A stretch of 18,446 bases of DNA from Deltaproteobacteria bacterium (GTDB lineage: Bacteria; Myxococcota; Polyangia; Polyangiales; B10-G4), in assembly GCA_019312705.1 (NCBI GenBank), contig JAFDCW010000012.1, positions 1 through 18,446 on the forward strand, given 5' to 3'. A model generated the notes under the pieces. It saw nothing but the letters and a program-made list of their open reading frames with translations, was not told the origin of the DNA and did not search any database. This document shows, one piece after another, positions 15,696-18,446 of the stretch (position 1 is its first letter; each line of letters opens with the position of its first letter). Both the position numbers and the translations under genes were made by a program.

Positions 15696-16940
15696 CTAGA
15701 TTCGGTACGGGACGCTGACCTGGAAGGTCGTCTGCTGGAAGTGCGGGAAGTGGGCGCCGCGGACGGCCCGAGCGACGCAGGAGCCCGTGGCGGTGCCGGC
15801 GAACTGGCCGGTGACGCGGCTGCTCGCAACTCGGCCGGTAGAGCCTCTGACGGTGATGGTCGTGTTGGCGACGCCGTGGCGTCCGTTGCGGGCGCCGCAG
15901 CGGGCGGCGGCTTCGCGGACCGAGCGTAGGGCGGCGCGAACGCTGTCGCGAGACGGAGTCGCGGGGAGGGTGCTCGGCGGCTGCGCGCGCGCGGCCTCCC
16001 TGCCCACGGCCTGGTTCATGAATTCGTCGAGCGTTTGGGCGCCGGTCCCTCGGGCGTCGACCTGTGCGCTCTCAGGCTGCCGATCCGGGCGCCTCTCCGG
16101 GCGTCTCTCGTGACGTGAACTGCGGTCGCTGTGGTTCCGGCGTCCGTCCCGAGGCCGGGCATCGCCGCCCGGAGCGCCTTGCTCTTCGGCGATGTCGGGC
16201 GCCGGGTCCTCACCACGGTCCTCCCCGTGGGCACCTTCCGGTGCGGCTGCTGGGGCGGCGAGGGTGTTCGGCACCGCGCGCCCCTCGGCCCCGGTCGCCG
16301 ATGGCGCCGGCTCTCTCCGGGTGTGCTCGCCCGCCGCGATGGGGCCGGTCCCCGTCGACGGGCCCGTGGCAGCCACCACGGAGGACGGCCCGGTCACCAG
16401 GACCGCGATGATCGCCGCGGCCGCCAAGACGACGATGCCGCCGACCGCGGTGACCGCGATGAGCAGGCCACGGTCCCGTTTCCTCTGCACAACCGGCTGG
16501 AAGACCGGGCTGCCGAGGCCTCCCCCGAGGGGCGCTCTCGTGCCGAGCCTGAGCAGGTCGTCGACGCTCTCCGGGCTGGCCCTCTCGAGGCCTGATTCCT
16601 GGTTCGCATCGGCAGCGCTGGCGAGAGCACGAATGTCGATCAGTCCCGAGGCTTCGCCCGAAACGCCTCCGGTTGGAGCGCGGGAACCGACCTCGGTGGC
16701 CGGCGACCCCGAAGAGCCTCCGGTAGAAAGACCGGTCGCGAGGGCGCGGAGGTTCTGGAGCGAAAAGAGCACGGAGCTTTCATTGCGCTGCCCAGTCCTC
16801 GCCCGGTCCTCGGCGACCGGCGTCGGCCTGCAGACGATGAGTTCGCTGCACCTCTTGCACCGAACCCTGAAGGCCCTGCCGGCCACCTTGTCGTCGGCGA
16901 TTGAGTACCTGGCGCTGCACTTGGCGCAGACGATCTTCAT
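15696..16940 (-). CDS. Zinc-finger membrane protein with AgmX/PglI-like C-terminus
   Basis: The 414-residue protein starts with an MJ0042-type zinc ribbon (MKIVCAKCSARYSI; Cys5, 8, 28, 31). A flexible region carries two short motifs, NESSVLFSLQNL (53-64) and ASGLIDIRALA (97-107). A single transmembrane helix (about 158-183) follows, then a long Ala/Pro/Arg/Asp-rich linker, then a folded C-terminal domain of about 85 residues: VRAALRSVREAAARCG ... TITVRGSTGRVASSRVTG ... CVARAVRGAHFPHF ... VSVPYRI. This end matches the AgmX/PglI C-terminal type, a TonB-C-like fold with a conserved Cys pair. The layout places the zinc finger in the cytoplasm and the C-terminus in the periplasm. Relatives in myxobacteria include gliding-motility proteins (AgmX/GltJ), but most are uncharacterised. 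GAGGG lies 7 nt before ATG 16940. Confidence 0.85.
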   Translation of the reverse strand: MKIVCAKCSARYSIADDKVAGRAFRVRCKRCSELIVCRPTPVAEDRARTGQRNESSVLFSLQNLRALATGLSTGGSSGSPATEVGSRAPTGGVSGEASGLIDIRALASAADANQESGLERASPESVDDLLRLGTRAPLGGGLGSPVFQPVVQRKRDRGLLIAVTAVGGIVVLAAAAIIAVLVTGPSSVVAATGPSTGTGPIAAGEHTRREPAPSATGAEGRAVPNTLAAPAAAPEGAHGEDRGEDPAPDIAEEQGAPGGDARPRDGRRNHSDRSSRHERRPERRPDRQPESAQVDARGTGAQTLDEFMNQAVGREAARAQPPSTLPATPSRDSVRAALRSVREAAARCGARNGRHGVANTTITVRGSTGRVASSRVTGQFAGTATGSCVARAVRGAHFPHFQQTTFQVSVPYRI

Positions 16941-17104
16941 GCGATGACCCTCGATGGGGGCGCTGTTGGGTGCGCGCCTAGGGCCTCACGAAACTCGTCC
17001 GTGAGCCAGCCCTCTGCCGCCTCGAGAATCGCATCGGCCCCGTGATGCGTTCGAAGATACGAACCCGCCGCCGGGCGACGCCTTGGACAAAAAAGCCGAA
17101 CTCG

Positions 17105-18446
17105 TCAGCGCAAGGGCACGCGGAGGGTCAGGGGGGCGTCGCTCGGCTCAGTGGCCTCGGCGGCGGCGAAGACCAGGCTCTCGGCCTCGCGGACATTGGG
17201 GACGATGACCAAGGACCACGGAGAGCCGGGCGCAGGCGCGCGGCCGATGGCGATGAGGTCGGTCGTATCGTCGCCGTCGATGTCGGCGAGGACGAAGCTC
17301 TGGAGGGCGGCGCCCTCGATGTTCACTAGGGTCTCTTCGGTGAATGTCCGGGCGTCGTCCTGCTGACGCAGCCAGACCAGGCGCTGCCCGTCGATACCTA
17401 CGATGTCGCGCCTACGGTCGCCGTCGATGTCCCGGAGCGCGATTTGATGAATCGTGGCCGGTGCGACGATCTGCCGCGCGGCGATCGACTCGACGGGCCC
17501 AGCGGCCACGAGGTGCAGCCCGTTGGCGCGGATGACGACGTCTTCGTCACCGTCGCCGTCGAGGTCGCCGCTGACGAGCTCCGCGACCGAGGCCATGGTG
17601 ATCTCCTCGGTTCGCGGGAAGTGGGACGTGCCGTCCCCGAAGTGGATGCGCACGACGTCCGTGCCTGCGGCGCTGATGATGGCGTCCTCCTCGCCGTCAC
17701 GGTCGAGGTCGGCGACGGCGATGTTCACGTCGCCGACGCCGGCGCGCAGGACGACCGCTCGGGTCGGTGACGGACCACCGTTGAAGACCCACACCTCGCT
17801 GGCCCGTCGGGCGAAGTCGCTGCCCCGGTTTGCCGCGAGGATCTCGAAGCCCGGGTTCCCGTCGAGCTGAGCGAGGGCGATGCTCGTCGCGGAGATGGGC
17901 GCCAGGTGCACGGGCGCCTCGAAGGAGCCCATCGCGTCGCGACGGATGAGGAAGAGGGCGCCACCCCGCGGGTCGCCGTCGACGGTCACCCCGAAGAATG
18001 GCGCGACCAGGTCCCCGAGGCCGTCCCCGTCGACGTCCATGCTCCCGAGAGGCCCCGCGAAGAGTGGGATCATGGCGGCGCTCGCACCGGTGGGGCTCGC
18101 GTCCAACGTAGCGACCCGCACCGGCTCCGTTTCGCCGTGCCCAAAGGCGTAGACGTGAACCCGGGGGCCGCACCCGATGGCGACCTCGCGCCGAGCGTCC
18201 GACACGACCTCGACCGCGGCCAGGCTCACCCGAGCTGCGTCCGGTGAGCAGATGGTCCAGGTCGGCGGCACGGGGCGCGGCGCCGCCGGGTCCGCGTCGA
18301 CCGCTGCGCTCGCCGACTCATCGCCGTCGTCGGCGTCGTCGCCATCGCCTGTGGTATCGCCTGCCTCCGAGTCCTCGGTGCCCTCTCTGCCCTCCGAGTC
18401 GTTAGCGCCCGCCGAGTCCCCGGAGTTCTCGGAGTTCTCGGAACCT
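17105..18446 (-). CDS. FG-GAP/VCBS beta-propeller protein, 5' end outside the window
   Basis: The frame stays open from the right edge to the TGA at 17105-17107, giving 446 visible codons without a start. The first 58 are a Ser/Glu/Asp/Gly-rich stalk (SENSENSGDSAG..., GDGDDADDGDE) like those behind lipoprotein Cys residues in this window, so a lipobox probably lies just outside. The rest is a propeller of FG-GAP/VCBS repeats with calcium-binding loops: DVDGDGLGDL, DLDRDGEEDA, DLDGDGDEDV, DIDGDRRRDI and DIDGDDTTDL, each followed by a hydrophobic strand. Such proteins usually act in adhesion or surface binding. GTG 18269-18271 is an internal in-frame codon, not the likely start. No partner is visible in the window. 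Confidence 0.88.
   Translation of the reverse strand, partial: GSENSENSGDSAGANDSEGREGTEDSEAGDTTGDGDDADDGDESASAAVDADPAAPRPVPPTWTICSPDAARVSLAAVEVVSDARREVAIGCGPRVHVYAFGHGETEPVRVATLDASPTGASAAMIPLFAGPLGSMDVDGDGLGDLVAPFFGVTVDGDPRGGALFLIRRDAMGSFEAPVHLAPISATSIALAQLDGNPGFEILAANRGSDFARRASEVWVFNGGPSPTRAVVLRAGVGDVNIAVADLDRDGEEDAIISAAGTDVVRIHFGDGTSHFPRTEEITMASVAELVSGDLDGDGDEDVVIRANGLHLVAAGPVESIAARQIVAPATIHQIALRDIDGDRRRDIVGIDGQRLVWLRQQDDARTFTEETLVNIEGAALQSFVLADIDGDDTTDLIAIGRAPAPGSPWSLVIVPNVREAESLVFAAAEATEPSDAPLTLRVPLR

Noticed and set aside
16941..17104. Terminator or promoter in the gap between the propeller and zinc-finger genes
   Set aside because: A T-run lies just after the propeller stop on the minus strand, and weak inverted repeats (CTCACG/CGTGAG, GTTCG/CGAAC) occur. 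None forms a stem directly in front of the T-run, so no feature is called.

Overview
The window is GC-rich, densely coded DNA that most likely comes from a myxobacterium-like member of the Myxococcota (a Sandaracinaceae/Polyangiales-type lineage). Several protein features point there. Many lipoproteins have a lipobox followed by a low-complexity Asp/Ser/Thr/Pro stalk. One cytochrome ends in a MYXO-CTERM-like tail (Cys-Gly-Cys, hydrophobic helix, Arg-rich end). One lipoprotein carries the CGDDGCGGxCGxC cysteine signature. Another protein pairs an MJ0042-type zinc finger with an AgmX/PglI-like C-terminus. The assignment rests on these features, not on a database search.

Left arm (1-6467, all minus strand). 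In transcription order: a lipoprotein alpha/beta hydrolase (lipase-like); a short unrecognised helical protein; an M24 Xaa-Pro aminopeptidase; a TTG-start peptide deformylase; a two-helix membrane protein with a faint GIDE-like look; a 74-residue small protein; and an aldehyde dehydrogenase of the PaaZ/BoxD type that runs off the left edge. The helical protein, peptidase, deformylase and membrane protein are separated by 1 bp, a 4-bp overlap and 6 bp, so they are probably one operon. Deformylase and aminopeptidase fit a theme of N-terminal peptide processing.

Centre (6577-11792). A predicted PQQ-type sugar dehydrogenase lipoprotein overlaps, through a GTGA junction, a pentaheme c-type cytochrome with a MYXO-CTERM-like anchor. 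This looks like a compact periplasmic or surface oxidation and electron-transfer module. Next comes a head-to-head pair of lipoproteins, one with a carboxypeptidase-regulatory-like domain and one thioredoxin-like with a CPTC site. Their start codons occupy the same CATG, or the two genes overlap by about 14 bp.

Right arm (11917-18446). An OPT-family transporter is followed, with TGATG coupling, by a small membrane protein and then by a glycerophosphodiester phosphodiesterase lipoprotein. Convergent to these are an AgmX/PglI-type zinc-finger membrane protein and an FG-GAP/VCBS beta-propeller protein cut by the right edge. Between the convergent stops (15430 and 15696) lies a nested structure. 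A 176-bp internally deleted ISL3-like element, with imperfect inverted ends, an 8-bp near-perfect target duplication and a scrap of transposase C-terminus, has inserted into one arm of a long GGGGAC...GTCCCC palindrome. A second, shorter palindrome with the same termini sits between the other convergent pair at 9958-9978.
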